A DNA stretch of 64,000 nucleotides from Neelides folsomi (GCA_034687125.1 JAQGBZ010000025.1:248001-312000), one strand, 5' to 3'; counted from the stretch's first letter, positions 1 through 15,000 are shown. The notes: generated by a model not told the origin, from the sequence alone. Numbers and translations are program-made.

Positions 1-1378
1 ATAAGATGACCTCACCATCAAATTTTATTGGCTCACTTTCGTACGAGGAAATTAATGTGTATGAGTGTAGAATCCTTCCAATCTCTCGACCTCTCCTGCT
101 CCCAGGTTAATAAACGGAATGCCTTATCGAATGTAGTTATAAACTCATCCTTTCTATTTGATTCCTCCAAGGGTTTACGGACATACGGGCTTGTTTGAGA
201 GGGAAGGAACGAGTCTGAGTGTGGACGCTAATTTCCCTCTCCTGTCAACCACTCACTCAATCACTCCTTCACTCCTGAGCAAATAGAATTTAAATAATTC
301 CAATTCCTTCCGTCAGTCCGCTTATAGGATCTACATCTTATCACAATCTTCATCTTCACCACTTTACCCCTTCCACCCAATAATGAGTTCCACAGGTGAG
401 ACTAATTTCGCCAACCTGAGGAAACTGCTCTGGATGGAACGTAAACCGGAGTTGATAATTACTCTCTCTCGACTTCCAATTCCCTTTTATTTTCCTTTCT
501 CGACTCTTTATCCTGTGTAATTAAGCCAATTATTGTCAGGATCTTCTACTAGCAACTTAATTATAAATCCTAATTTCAACCTTTTACTAATCTCTTGAAC
601 TTAAGTGATGAGATGACTCTAAGTTTTTCAAATTCTTCTCACAGGCACATTTGGCTTGCATGAGGGTTATCTCTCTCTGAAGGGAGGATTTTTATTAATG
701 TGGTACAATGCATTATTTTGAGCTTGTAAAGCATTTTATGAGAATAAATAGATAGGTAGGGGTTTAAGAGACAGATGCGGGATAAAGGCAAGGGCATAAA
801 AGCATAATGAGATGACATGAGTCGATAAGACTTATCTGAGAAGAAGCATCGTAATAAAGTTTATCTTTTCAACTTGAATCAAATGGATGGTCTCACTCTT
901 TAGGAATTTTATTTTCCTTCAAGCCCACTTATTTTCAAGGATTCACTTCTGTTCCACCTTTAGTCTTTAGTACAAGATACTCGTAATTTGGTCTCCTTAC
1001 ATTTTGACGTTTACAGTGTCCCATTTCCTTTCTTTGAGATTTGATGCTCAAACGGATGAGGAAAGGGCCGACGGGGGAAGAATACGAAATTAGATCCACT
1101 TTTTTAATTTTCCTTACTAAACATTACTGATCACTTCACTTATCACGCATCGAAAAAATATCCGTTTTACGTTTTACTTACATACAGGCCAATTTGGGCA
1201 TCGGTTCGAATCATTGACGTGATTCTCACGAGGATGATTTTAACTTATTATAGTGGGAAAATAACCTTTTAATACCTCCGATCTCCTATCCCAATCTTAA
1301 GTGGAAGAACTCACAAGAAGTGTATATATTCCGAATAACACCATTAAAACCTCTTAATGGCCCCGATGACTCTTAGAA

Positions 1379-1394
1379 ACACACACACACACAC
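1379..1394. repeat. (AC)n microsatellite
   Basis: Eight uninterrupted AC dinucleotides in non-coding DNA upstream of grh. Confidence 0.8.
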
Positions 1395-4300
1395 CTACAC
1401 GGGAGGAATATATGATATTTTATGAATATATGGGCGTAATGGGAGCGGAGCTCATTTCCATACCTTGTGTGTATGAACGTGTCCTTAGGGAATTATTATG
1501 AGGTCGGAGGATTCTCGGAATGTGAGTGATAAGTTGGAGGTTGGGGCGGCAAAGCTGCACAAAAACATTTTTTAATGTATTATTATTCTCTAAATTCTCT
1601 CTCTGCTATTGGATATGGATTGGAGAGTATTGGTGAGGGTTAATTGCTCGAGATTTTCTCCTATTGATTTCTTCTCTCTAAACGGCTCATCCCTTATTTA
1701 CGATTATTGCTCTTCTTCCAGCCCTTATGTTCCACTATTATGCTCTAAATTTGTCTTCGTAATTATCCATTCATCTACATAACTTCGTTGTGCACCAAAC
1801 CCCTCTCTCAACCATCTCGACCCTCATTAAAGTTAAACTATAGTTCAACCCTAATTAGAGGGAAAAACAAACCCATGGCTCATTATTAATTTATAAAAAA
1901 CTTTCCAAGCGATTTTAAACATTTTATTATTTTATTAACTTTGTCGTGCCGTATTGAACCAACGGCGATTCTTTTATGATTGCTCCAATACTACACATGT
2001 ACGTGTTAAGATTCTGTGAACAAAAACGTTAAATGTAAGGAAGCGCCATTGAAGGTCTCAAACACGCAAATTAAATTTCTTCAAATCACTTAATTTCTTC
2101 AATTCGAACATATTTCGGCGGGGGACGCGATAAAAAATTAATAATGCCATACTTTGTAGAATGATGAGGATGTTAGTAACGGGAAATTTTTACGATGTAA
2201 TGAGTAGCTAGAACCTAAGAAGAGATGAAGTAGAGGGAAGACAGGTGAATGTGAAGGATAATAAATTATAATTTATAGTTAGGACTTGTGGGACGGATAT
2301 TGATAGGAGTTAAAGGGTTCTTGGGGATGTCATCGGACTGGTGAGGTAAAAATAAGTATGGGTAGGTCTCCATGTATGGTAGCTCTCTCGATGGTCGGTC
2401 TGATTGGATATTGGGAATCTGTATGTGTGTGCTTTTGTCGGCAGACGACGTCCCTCCCTCACAGAAGAAGGCGTGTAGGAGAGGGAAAAAAGAACCGTTT
2501 CATTCATGATGAGATGATGTTGATGAACCAACCGGTCCTTCGAGTTTTTGGGACATTTCACTCAAAGGGAGCGGAAGGTGGGAATGTTACAATACACAGA
2601 GACGTTAATCCTCGTCTTTACAAAGTTATGACCACGGCTGGTGCTGGAGATATGAATGAAACAATATAAGTAGCTCACAGATTGACCACTACACTCATTC
2701 TAATAAGAAGTTCTTAAATGAGAGCTAAATTTTCATCCCCACCTTCTTTCCCGTACCAATCAATTTGGCCATCATCATTTACTTTATATTATAAAAATAT
2801 ACTTCACGAGAATTTGTAATTTAGCCAGTTGAGCAAACAAGCTTATTTATTTGTAACTTGTAATTTTGTTCTCGTTATGGGTAAATGAAGGTTCGAGTTG
2901 ATTAGTATTAAAAGCTTTTAAATACAATGTTTGTATACTCATATCGAATCAAGGGAATACTATTACAAGTATTATTGTAATGTAGTGGATAGAAGCTCTG
3001 GGAATTAATAATGGTAGGCGGGAGTAATTACTATTACATTAACCCCAGAGGAGCAATACTGTCTCATGGGGGTGAACTCTATAGAAGAGATTCCATTAGT
3101 CTGAGTTACGAGATGAGATTAATTATTCATTAAAAAGTCAAGGAGTTGGATGAGAGATATTCCCATACTGGGATGAACAGTTGAGTGACTTCTATGATAG
3201 GAAGATTCATTTGAACAATTTTCCGGACGTTCTTCCCTTCTTGCACTCAGAAGCTCCACGTACCCGCCCCGCACCTCAAATGTGAGAGTGCGAGGTGAAT
3301 TTTAGTCGGTGGGCCGAGACATCATCGTCCCATTCTCTTGCAAATTTATTCTAATCGACTCCCTTCCCAATCCCATTGTTGTTCGCTACTCGACCAAGGG
3401 ATGAAGCCCATTAACATTAGAAGATAGTCAGAGAAACGAGATTCATATTACATCGAGACACCCAAGTGCCGCCAGGAGATGATTTCCCTTACGGCCCTCA
3501 TTCCTTTATTTATCTTTCCTCTTCATAATAAGTACGGTAATACTCCGTATTGTAAAGTAGTAGTTTCTCACTCACCAGAACCTTGCCCTCGCACCTCTTC
3601 TTCCTCCTTTTGGAGACGGAGATAATAAGTGGAGGGCAGGATGGATTTTGTATTAATAATAATAAATAAAATCCACTTTGTTCCCTTTAAGCTTTTGTTT
3701 CAATGATTCCTTTCGGAAGTTCCTTTGTGGGGATTCTCCTACGACGTGGGTTCATTAAGGATGGGAAGGTGAGGTTAAAAGAGTTCGACCTCTTCGTTGG
3801 CTCATTCTTCATTTACTCCTTCCTCACTTTTTCTTCCCTCATCTCCATTTAGAGAGCATTTACTTATTTTCGGCTCCCATCACTCACAGTCGCCCTCCAT
3901 TCATTCCACAATCACTCATCTGCTCCATATGGCCCCACAACCTCACAACCTCCCCTGCTGTCCAACGAAGGAGGGAAAAAGAGGAAGAAAAGGAAAAAAT
4001 TATTCATTTGGAGAGAAAAATGAAGAATGGGATTATGGACATCAGAGTGAATGTTTAAAAAGTACTTTGTAGGGTCGCATTATGTATGTATGTAGAAATG
4101 GAGTTAAAGAAGGTCGAAAAATCTTATTACGTGTTCATGAGCTTGTAGCATTTTCGCTTTACGGACGTGTTTCATATGGGAAGATTGAATGAGCTATTGG
4201 TTCCATTCTGAGAAATTGTGTAGTCAATGTAATGTAGTGAGATAGGTGATGGTGGTAAGAGTAAACAAGAAGGAGGATTTGAATAGGAAATAAAAATGTG

Positions 4301-7300
4301 GCAGCTGAATGTTGAGTTCCTTTGGACTCAGAAGGTGGACGTGATTTGGAAGAGGGTCAATCTTGAGTCCCTGGTCATCTCCAGGTTAAATTTCATGGGA
4401 AAGGAAGGGTCGCCCCTTTGTCCGCTTTCCTCCCCATTCACCCCAATTTTTATCCTCATTTGCATGAAAGGAGTGTGAGTTGTTTCTCCGGCGGTCCGGC
4501 CGACCCCACAAAGGCCCCATTACACCCCTCGCATCTTCCTATGACAGGAAGAGTTTCTCCCGACAAATGGGCAGTGATGATGCAATATTCCTCCACCGTG
4601 ATTAAATGGGCCCATCGGGGCTCTGTGGATTTTAATATCCTAAATCCGAGCTTACCTCTACCGTCTCACCCCTCGAGGCTCCCCCACGCTCTCCTTTAAT
4701 GAATTTCACTCCACAGCTCCTCTCTGAGAGGTATCGATAAATTGAATTCCGAGGACTCGGAGATTTACTCTCATTTCCTTCAGGGCAAAAATACTCAACT
4801 ACAAACTCTCCGCATTCATATTTATGTTACAGAGGAATATATGAAGGTTTATATGTAGTTGTGTAGTTATGTAGTTCATCAGAGAGAATGGGATCATATT
4901 ATATAAAAAACACGATGTGTGTATTGGCTCCTTCTCTTTATTCTCTTCGACCATTGACTTGGGGTTGATCCAGAGGGCTTGTGTGTGAATTTGGATGCCT
5001 TTTTGAAGGTCCTTCCTGCCATAAAAGTGGAGATGGAATGAATAGGTTAGGATCCCTCGGAGTGTATCTGGGCTTTATCTCTCCATCTCTCCTTAAATAA
5101 ATGATATTCTCTTTCGGTCCGCTGGTCCCAATCTTAATTCCTTATCCTTTTCCCATAAGAGCTTTCCTTAATGGAATCATTCCACGTGTCCAGTGAATCC
5201 AGGTCTTATTCTTTCCACATTTATTATCTCCATTTTCATACCTGGAGTGTAAGCGAGCTTGTTTTATTAAGTTTTATATATGTGTGTAGGTGATGACGAG
5301 TTGTACACAAAAAGGGTAGTTTGGTTAAAGGGTATTAACAATGCCTAAACATAGCTGCTATATTTATAATACTATTTAGTTCATGTTTGGATTATAAAAG
5401 TAAGTGCAGCATGTAATTCATATGATTTTAAATTGAAGTATGAGAGTGATCCTTGGAAGACTTTTAACAATGTGTTAATTATTCTGCGTGGGAATGATTA
5501 AAGTCGAGGGGAAACAAGATACGTGTATTTATATAATAGCTCAGTCCGGCTTTTCTAACCCTGTTCTAAGTATATTGTAGGACAAGATCTCGTCGGTATA
5601 TTTTTAATTCGCACGGCCACCGCACCTGGAGGAAATCAAAGGAAGTCCTAGAACGTGTGTCACCTGAGAGAGTATTTTTATTTCGTCATGTTCTACTCCT
5701 TTCATCTCGTTCCTTTCCTCTCTTTCACGCGAGGGATTTTCTATTCGGGTTCTTGTAAAGCTGTGTGTGGACGCGGAGGACAAGAGTACGGAAGCTCCAT
5801 TTGAATAATCTCTTCAGCTACGTGGAAAGCTAAAGGGGATTCATCTTCCACCCTGAATCAAACCATAGAGAGCTTTTACTCAATACACCTTCCCAATGTT
5901 CTCAAGTACTTAGTGTTGGTTCACATAAAAGAATCCTCCTACTGATTCTCCCTTCACATGATTATTACGTAAGGGCCGAAGGAATTCATCCGAGAAATTC
6001 CACTGAATTGGAAATACGAATGGGATAAATGGATTTGATCTTATATGGGCAGGAGGGAAACGAAGACGAGTAATGGGACGTATATATGTGTGATTCCAAT
6101 TACGAATGCATTGTATTATGTTCATTCGGCTCCCTTCTGGAGCTAAGGACGAAATCTCATTTTCTTTCTTTGCTTCATTTCCTCTCTCTCTCTGTCTCAG
6201 GAGAGAAGGCGTCATCTTTAAAGGACTTCTCATTATGGGAATCCACTCCAATTTCCTCCCCTCGTAAACAAGGGAGAGACAACAGTTTACAATTTATTTT
6301 TTATATCATTTTGGGCGGATGACAATTTTACCTTTGGAAAACGATCAGGGCTTAGCTCATACATTCTTATAAGAAAGTATTAAGATTCTAAAAGAGAAGA
6401 AGGGATTTTAGTATTGAGCTTATGGAGGTAATGAGATCTGACAAAAATACATGGCTATAGGGCAAGATCTTCGCATTTGTATGTACAACGTCGAGGTTAA
6501 TATGCAGTAAAAGATCTTTAATCCAAACTCCCACGAAAGGAGCATTACATAAATTATACCAGGGAGAGATAGCGAAATGAAAATCTCATTTTTTTGAAAC
6601 TCAAAATTCTTTTTGAACCCAATTACTCCTTGCTTCTTACAAAGAAAGAATGCGAGTGTGGAAAAAAATTATATTACTTTTTGATTGATAAGACGAACTC
6701 ACATAAAATTTTACGTCTGTTTAAACAGTAAGGCGAGACGTTGTTGGTTGTGTATGCTAATGCCTCGTTAATCTCTGGATCCAAAAGAAAATGTTTTTCG
6801 AGGAATCGTATAAAGTAAGGGGTCGAGTGTTTATCTTGAGTTATCTTTACGCCTCTACACAGGTGAAACCTCCTGGAGAAATAATAATACAATAATAATG
6901 GTGGGGATAATGGGAATTGGCCGTCAGGAGAGACGAATCCACATTTGAGATGTACGTTTGGATAGAGCCCGAGATAGTAGTAAAAGAGTAGGGGATGATG
7001 GTAATTAGCGGGAGCGCAAATCGGCCTCCGCGTGGAAAGCAAACATTGAAAAACACTTTTATCTTTTGCCTTTATTAATATTCAGGACAAAGCTTCATAG
7101 GATTCATTTTAGTAGTTATTTTTTTTAGTCTCCTGAGCCTACACTCACACATCCTTAAACCATTTATGCTGAGAGTGGGCCTATAAGAAAAGGAATTACG
7201 TCCCTCGTGTGGACACAAGGCATTATAAAGTTGAGAAATTGAAAAGGTCTTTAAAGCCCTTGGTAATCTTTTTTCTTCAACTTTTTAAATTCATAAGAGT

Positions 7301-9854
7301 TCTCATAATCTTCTTTCTCCACCCCAACTTTCATTCCTTTGACTCTTTAATCCTCTCGAGTGGCTGTTAATGGACCTTAAAGAGGTAATATGTGCATTAT
7401 AGGAGTAATTTGTTCAAGGAACCCTTCCCATCTTTTCTCACTTGGCTCCTTTCAGTAAAGGAAGGTTTGGATCCACACAATGGGACATTTTACCACGGTG
7501 CCATTTTTTGTCCACTTTTTGTGCGCTATTTTTTCTCTTCTTCTCTCTCCGCCTTCGTCGTGGTGTTTAGGGTGGTTGGGATTTTGTACTATAAATGTAT
7601 ATTGGGAGCAGACGCGTGTTCATCTCATTTTCCTCCGGACTTTACGGGGTCTTTTGAATGTGAGACAAATGAGATGTTTTCCTCAGGGGACCCTTCGCTC
7701 CATAAACACTCCATTACTCACACCCCCAAACACCACAATGGAGGATCAAAATTAAACATCCTTTCTACCTCGTTACGTCCTTCTTGACTCCTCAGACAGC
7801 CGAATCTTTCACGGTGGATCAGGACGATGAATAGACGCGAGCTTCTTATTAAATTACGTCTATTCATCTTATCAATCAATCATTCTTGGGATATTTTATA
7901 AATGACCAGAATCACCACTTAAGATATTTTTCAACATAGATACATATTTTTCTAATAAAAGTATGTAAATATCAGTATGTTGGTATATGTAATGTATTTA
8001 TTAACTTTTAATTAAGTCAGGTTCATTAAAATGATAATTCATGTAAGATCAAGTTCAAAGATATTATGGAGTAATTTATGCAAATGAATGTATGTGTAAC
8101 ATAGAGGTTATGAAATCATAAATGCATTTACGGTTAGTGGGAATTGAGAAAAATGAGTGCCAAAGATGTAAAATTGATGATGATGGTATTGTATGCATAT
8201 GGGTTATATAAAGAGAAGTATCTCTCTTGTGTCTTTGTGTGGCTGATCTTCTGTTCACCCCTTTGCTGGGGGTCAATCCTTGGACGAAGTAGGTGAGAGG
8301 AGGCGAAAGAGGGAAAGGACTTCTGCCCCTCAACCGCCCCTCTCAGTCCAATTCAACACACTCACCTGGCCGCAACCTCCAATTCCCTTCCCAAACCGGC
8401 GATTCTTCTCCAGGACACTCGAAACCACCCGATAGTGCTCTTACGCATTGTTACATAACTAAACTCATTTTCAATCTCATATCAATTTCTGAACTGAAGA
8501 CTTGACTTACATTTACACTTACAACTTTGGTTCTTATTTGGGAGTTTGGAAGGAAGAGAGTTTTGAAGTGATTAGATCTAAGACGTGAGATGGTGATTAT
8601 TACAAAGGTTGCCCCAGTTATCACTAAAGACTCCCGCGTATCATCGAGTTGTGAGAGAATGCGAAGCTCGAACCCTGTCTAACAATCTCTTCGCAATTTC
8701 ACGGTAATGAGAAGCGAATTTTTTATATATTTTATGATCATATATTTCCAATTGATTATTTAGATTCAATTTCTTTTCATATAAGTTTTATATAAGTACA
8801 AACATACAATAGTATAGCACTGATTGATTAGTCTTTATAGTTTTGATAAAAGAAAGAAAAAGTATAGAATGATTGGGAAAGGTGAAATGGAAATAGTTCA
8901 TTTTAATTTTAAACAAAAAATAAAGACAATCTCGACAATGTGCTTTCAATAAGAATAGAAAGCCAATAGAAACTCCATTTATAAAAGATGTTTATAAATG
9001 AGAGTTGTTCAGACCGGGAAGGGAAAAAAAGTATTTTTAAGTTCTCGTAGGAGTTAATAATAAGGAGATGTAGTTGGAGTTTTATATTAGACATTCTGTG
9101 TGGGTATTCTTAGTTGGAAGCTGACACTTGTCATTGTGCGCTTGAGAAGCTTAGCGTTTGAGAACTTATTATGTTGTAACGGTATGGGTCGTCGGGTTAG
9201 ATATCTGTATCGCTGGTTCGCCCGGATACTTACGTCAATCCCTATCCTAACTCGTCCAGGAAAGATAACTACTCAAGAATGGCACAAATGAGGTTTTGTA
9301 GCAGATTACAAGAAGTAGGGTTTTATTGATTAAAGATGAATTAATACAATAAGGAATAAATATCAATTAATAAGGTAAGAGCTCTTAGTAAATAATTATA
9401 GGTGTGTTGAGGAGGATGATCAATCTCTCATGGGGTCTCCTCGTCGGGAGATGTTTGGTCGCGTGAGCAACCCATCTCCTGAATGGCGGTGTATTCAAAT
9501 ATATAATGTAAAGTAATGTTATAATTAATGAATGATTACATATAGGATATTCCCAGGCACTTCAATGTTAGGGCTGAGGATTCCCTCAAGATTGACATAA
9601 AGATTTTATTAGTGAGAGGAAATGTAGTTTGAAGTAGGAGGTTCCCCATTAAGACCCCTGGACACTGCGGTTCGCGTTTTTCGTCCACGAGAGGAGATAA
9701 GGGAGGACATAAAATACTGACGGAGGGCTGTGACCTATACATGGGGAGAATAAGTTTCCATCAGAGAACCGTAGATATGACCCAAAGCAATTCCCTCCTG
9801 CCCCTCAATTTTACTCCTTAATTGGCCTGGAAAAAATCTCCGTTCTCGGCCATC

Positions 9855-9881
9855 CACACACACACACACACAGACACACAC
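9855..9881. repeat. (CA)n microsatellite with one interruption
   Basis: A run of CA dinucleotides broken once by a G, about 1.8 kb upstream of the first coding exon of grh. Confidence 0.8.
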
Positions 9882-11683
9882 GAGGTTCACTCCGCGGTCT
9901 CCACTCTGTTCGAATGTGGAAATCCTTAATGCATCTTATATCTCATTACATTCTTGCCAAGAGATTCCAACTCTTTGGAGTTTCATTTCCGCCTATTTCA
10001 TTTACGATTATCTGACTCTCACAGTTTTCCGAGAAGGTTTGGAACTTTCTTTACAAATGTACCTTTAGAAAAATTTATTCTTACCAGAGAGAATTATATT
10101 TATTGTTAGGAACAAATGGTTTTATGGTTTTTACTACTTTGGTGAACAAATTGAGAACTATTTTCTACCATTGGTGTATTATTTTTATATAAGGGTATTA
10201 CAGATACATATGTAGGAAGGATCAGTATTACATAGGGAAAGATATTATGTCAGAGAGCAATTAGAGATTCTGAAGATTTTTAACGAATTCTGGATGGGAT
10301 AAGTTATGAAATATACTCTTTATCCTTGAACAGACACATTCACGTAACATAAATGTGGATGTTAGGGAAGACATATATGAAATTTGGCTGATGGGGAAAA
10401 AACGGTGAAGTTGGGCATTATTCGAGAGAATGTCCAAAGTTGAACTCGGAGTTTCATTCTCCTGACTGACACGATGTCTGACATCTCCAACCTCCCCACC
10501 TTCCTAATGTATAAAACTCCGGCAGCCACGTAAATGTGGAGGAATAAAAACTAAGAGCTCGGCTCCACCTGTAATATTCTCGGAGGCTTCTCGTCTGTCT
10601 GATCCCGACTCTGATTTCAGGATTTTATAGCCACTAATGCTCTGACCCGATCCGCTCCCTTTTTTATACATTTCATTTCAAGTACCGGTGGGGTTGTTTA
10701 AAAGCATGCAAAATCCGATTTGCCATATTCATGCATAAAATAAATGTTTTTGGCGTTTCTCGGGGGGAATGAGTTTGAGGATTAAATGAACTGTTTATAT
10801 CAGCCCTTATGGGGGTGGATGATGAAGAAAATTGTTGCAAATCTATTTGAATAAAATATATTTGAGGTTAAACCACGCCTTTGGCTACTCTGTTTTAATA
10901 CCATCTTCGGTGGGATTCTTTTCTTGCTAGGAGAGCAGGGGGTTATGATGAGAGCTTAAAACAATCTTGGGGTCCTATCGACTCATGGATCTCATAATCT
11001 CGATATTCCCATTATTCTTATATTAGGTATATTACTTATATTCCTAAATGTATTCTCAACAAGGGATTATTTAAGGGCACATATCCATATGATCAAAATT
11101 TAAAAGCATGAGGTTTTTCATCCTTTGTATTAATATACCACCTGTTGAATATAATTTATATTGGGTTTTAAGAGTAAGAGTGTGTTCGTTCTGATATCTG
11201 TCTGTGTATGATCCTTACCTTCATAAAAAGGATTCATATCGTATCATATGAAAGGGATTTATATGAGTAATATAACCAGAGTTAGAAATTACAAATGAGT
11301 GTGGCTTTGTTTTTGTTGTCTGCAGCTCATTGCAGTTGTGTTTGGCATTTAGGGGACAGTAGCCACGACTTTCAACTTATCTACTGTTGTCGAATCATTA
11401 TTCAAATGATCGAAAATCTAATTGTAAGAAAGACACAGTTTGATTCCAGCTTTCAAATCTCATTGTTCTCGTTGGCACACTTTAATCTTTATATGCATCA
11501 TCATGATCGAGATGAGTCAAGCTTTGTAACATTGTAAAGGTTAATACTCAAATGATCTAGGGGAAATAAATTAGGGAGCATTTTAACTTAATTCATTTAG
11601 AGATAAATTGCTGATTGTTGAGTTTTCATATATTTGATTGATTGAATATAATTAAGTGCTAATTAAATGTTTTTATTTTACAG

Positions 11684-12081
11684 TGGGAGTAGATTGTGAG
11701 TGTTGAGTGATAAAGAAGAGTCGCAGCCACGACGCTGATCGAGAATAGCGTAGTGGAGGATTATTCCTCCTCAGAGGTAAAGGAGCATACCGCTGATCGT
11801 CCCCGTATGTCTTCTGACCTCGGTGGTTCAGAAACGGCCGTCGTGGCGAACGCGGGATCGCCTGCCGGCCCGCCGGCCACCTCATTGACGTCCTCGGACT
11901 GGAGGCCTGCATTCACATACGATCACCCAACTCCAATGACAGCCGTCACTTCCGCCATGTTAAATATCAACGGGAACACTGATGATAGTGGATTCCTCAT
12001 TTCGTCATATGACTACTATGCGAGACCTCACCCTCAAGATTCCATCAAAGTGGAGAAAAGCCTTTCTGGGGATATTTGGTC
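11684..12081 (+). CDS. grh: grh exon 1 (5' UTR tail plus residues 1-91)
   Basis: The exon starts after TTTTATTTTACAG and ends before GTAAGT. Coding begins at the ATG at 11807. In the same frame TAG, TGA and TAA precede it inside the exon, so 11684-11806 is 5' UTR. The encoded segment is Ser/Thr/Ala-rich, includes [20 protein letters not shown], and ends in [12 protein letters not shown], which contains a PsiKxE sumoylation consensus at K81. This matches the poorly conserved N-terminal part of Grh proteins. The exon ends two bases into a codon. A GTG-started open frame at 11753 in the same frame is not needed, because ATG 11807 is the first AUG available. Confidence 0.85.
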
Positions 12082-15000
12082 GTAAGTTACATTTTCCTAT
12101 TTCTAACAATAAGCATTCCACCCATTTTGAAAAGAATCGTCTTAAACCTAATGTTAAAATTATACGATTTGTGGAAATTGCCGACATGAGCTAAATTGGT
12201 TAAAATAGCTAAGGAACATTTGTGGATGAGTTTGGTGATGAGAGGAGAAATTAATTTGAAGTGGGGCAGAAGGAAGGGTTGAGAAGAAGCCACTTGAGAA
12301 CTTAAACGGTCACCCATTCATTGGAGTAAATGATGATGATTGTCATAATTTGTTCGAAGGCGTCTCTCCCCGTATTCCGGTTCTTTTAAACACATTGAAC
12401 CAACCTAAAGCACCATTCTCCCCCACTTTCCGTTTTAGTACTTTTCTTCCTATTCGTCTTCTTCCCCTTTCCATTCCATTTGTTTACTTAAGAGCTTCTA
12501 ATAAGGAAGAGTAGTCATAATGTATGCAAGCGAACATAAAGAACATATCATTTGAGGCGTAATGATAATGGAGTATACTGATTAGTTTCTTAACCTCATC
12601 TTACTCGAGAGGATGATGTAGTACAGGATAATAAAAGTGAGCGAGATGAAAGTCCCACTTTGTCTCAAATGAGGAAACAAAATTTGCAGAATGGAAATAA
12701 TCGTAAAAATGAATCGTTGTGAAAAGCCTACTAAAAATACATTCAAGAAGTCTTCAATGATCTCAGAATAATTAAGCAATTGGGGAAACGAGACATAGCT
12801 CCTAAGTTAATAGATCCCGCACCATGCGGAATCAAGGATGGATAATAGGAAATGGGGAAGTTCATTTATAATATGAAAAGCCTTAGTATGGGCTAATGTG
12901 CATATATGAAGACGTTTATTTATTCAAGGATGGAGGCAATGTCAATATTGTAAAAGGCGTTTAGAGAAGTTAGGACCTAGGAGTGACTATTTGCCCTTTT
13001 AGTGTCGTCTTGTGGTTTTAGGCCGAGTGTAAGGCTTAACGAAACGGCTTTTCGCCTCTTGTGGTTGGCGGAGAATTGGCAATGACGAGGAAAGGCAGTT
13101 CACAGTGATTCGCCATTTCTCTTTCAATCCCCCTTGGCCATTTTTGTGAGAGACCGGGAGGAGAAGAATAGGATTTGTTAACAAAAGCGGGTTGGTTCCA
13201 GAATCGTCATATTTAACTACTAGCTCAATATTTCTCCCTAAGAGAGGGAAGAATTTATATTGTGAACCTCCGTTGGTCATCATTAATAATTGTGAAGTGT
13301 GTGATTCATCTTCTGGAGAATTTTCCCTCACGTCGAGTCTTCGCCGTTGTAATTTGAGCTGGGGTTTCGTTCGAGTGTGTGTATGGGAATTTACATAAGG
13401 GAATTATTATCCTCGTAGTACTTCCATTCTGTCTTCCTCCGTCTCAAATGAGGAGTTCTTTTCTCCTCCATGAGTTATGGGGGCGTATTACCATAATAAT
13501 GGCATCCACAAATGAAATGCGAATCGGGCCGGAATGAGGAATTAGGAGGGAAACGAATGGTATAGAGAGAAACTCATCCCCCACATCTTCCGAATCTCCT
13601 CAAGACACAATTATTTTTCTTCAAAAGAAGAGTCATTTACTCTCTGCACGGAAGGGTTCTTCCAAACCAATATATTAAAAACCTATTCCCATTTCTCCAC
13701 TCTGGCTCCGTGTGGCTTCTTAGGTAGGCCCGTGGTTCAAAATATTCCATTTGTTATTTATCATTTAAACCATTTTTCTTGCGAGGACGAAAAAAATGGA
13801 ATCATATTTTAATGTGCGAAGTATAAAAATTCTGTTCACTCACAGTTGCATTATGGTCATAAGGAACCTCCTCCCGTTTCCAATCTTTTGGTTCATATGA
13901 AATTTTTTGGGGGGTGCTGCGGGGGCAGAGGTGAGATCCGCAGGAGCGGCTAGTGGGACACAGAGGCACATCATAATGGATAATGGGACTTTGAGAGCCT
14001 GATGAGGGGAAAAAAGATTCTGTTAGGTGAACGGTACAATCTCTCTCTCAGTCCTCCGCAGCATCATGGACCAAACAGAATACTCACTCACACACACACT
14101 CATTCTTTGCAAATTTATTTCGGAAAATTGGGGAAAAGAAATGAGGAGGAGATAATGATGATGATAAGAAGGGTTCAGAGATGATTTCCAACATTATCCA
14201 GTTCACACACATGCATGTAGGATCTGAGAAGGAGATTGTAGGAAATATTCTTCCTCTAATTACACTCAGACGTGAGGAACATATATTTCTCAATTGCTTA
14301 TTTGGGTTCGACGTCAATTCGCCGCCGTTCCTCTTCCTGAATACAAATTTCAATTCTTGTGAACTCTTCGTCAAATGCTTATGAATTTATACATACGTGT
14401 GTGTCTCCGGTGTTTTGGTCGGAGGAATTTATTGGGGGGACATGAAATGATAAGAAGTTGAGAGATGTGGAGGAGTAATGAGCAGGGTTATTCCACTAAT
14501 GTGGAATGTGACAGCTATAAACCGAGGGAGGGCGAAGTCCAAATAATTGGAAAGTTGATCTCGACCTGCGGAGGGATGATGGTCTCTAATGAACTTCACG
14601 GTGACAAGGACAAATAATTCCCAAAACTCATCCCACGTATTTTATTCTCCTCCTGGACCCTTTATAGAAATCCTTTATAGAAAGAAATCTTTTGGCTGAT
14701 AAGGACTCGTAGTGTTCTTTGCTCATGAATATGCAAATCTCATCACCCACTCTCCTCAAAGATCCAACCAACCTCCAAGGATCTTAAAGGAACAAATGCA
14801 CAAGCGGCAATGTTTTTACTATACTTATTAGCCTTCTCAAATTGTAATGGTAATAGTGGATCTTTAAGAAGAATCCTTCTTTTTGTATACTACAATGTAT
14901 GAATATATCTTCATTTCCCCATTAAATTCATTACCAAATTCGGCCATCGAGATGAAAGGAGACGACTGGAAGGGAGAGAGAGAATGCTCTCGTAAACTTC

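Larger units (their letters stand above)
1..11683. other. Upstream region of grh, no supported coding exon
   Basis: I see no coding exon here that I can support. The open frames present (for example 2358-2669 and 7392-7787) lack recognisable domains or consistent splice sites and sit in mixed GA/CT-rich DNA where long frames arise by chance. Because the first coding exon of grh begins with a splice acceptor and in-frame stops, at least one non-coding exon and the promoter must lie in this stretch or beyond the left edge. I could not locate them. Simple repeats occur at 1379-1394 and 9855-9881, and a 12-bp perfect hairpin at 7826-7868. Confidence 0.5.

Noticed and set aside
1203-1216. GGTTCGAATCA resembling a tRNA B box
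   Set aside because: No matching A box, acceptor stem or anticodon arm can be formed around it.
2358-2669. 103-codon open frame upstream of grh
   Set aside because: No recognisable motif and an overlapping 83-codon frame on the opposite strand. It looks like a chance frame in GC-richer DNA.
8293-8505. 70-codon Pro/Ser-rich open frame
   Set aside because: GC-richer patch but no conserved sequence and no in-phase splice partner to grh exon 1, which has stops before its ATG.
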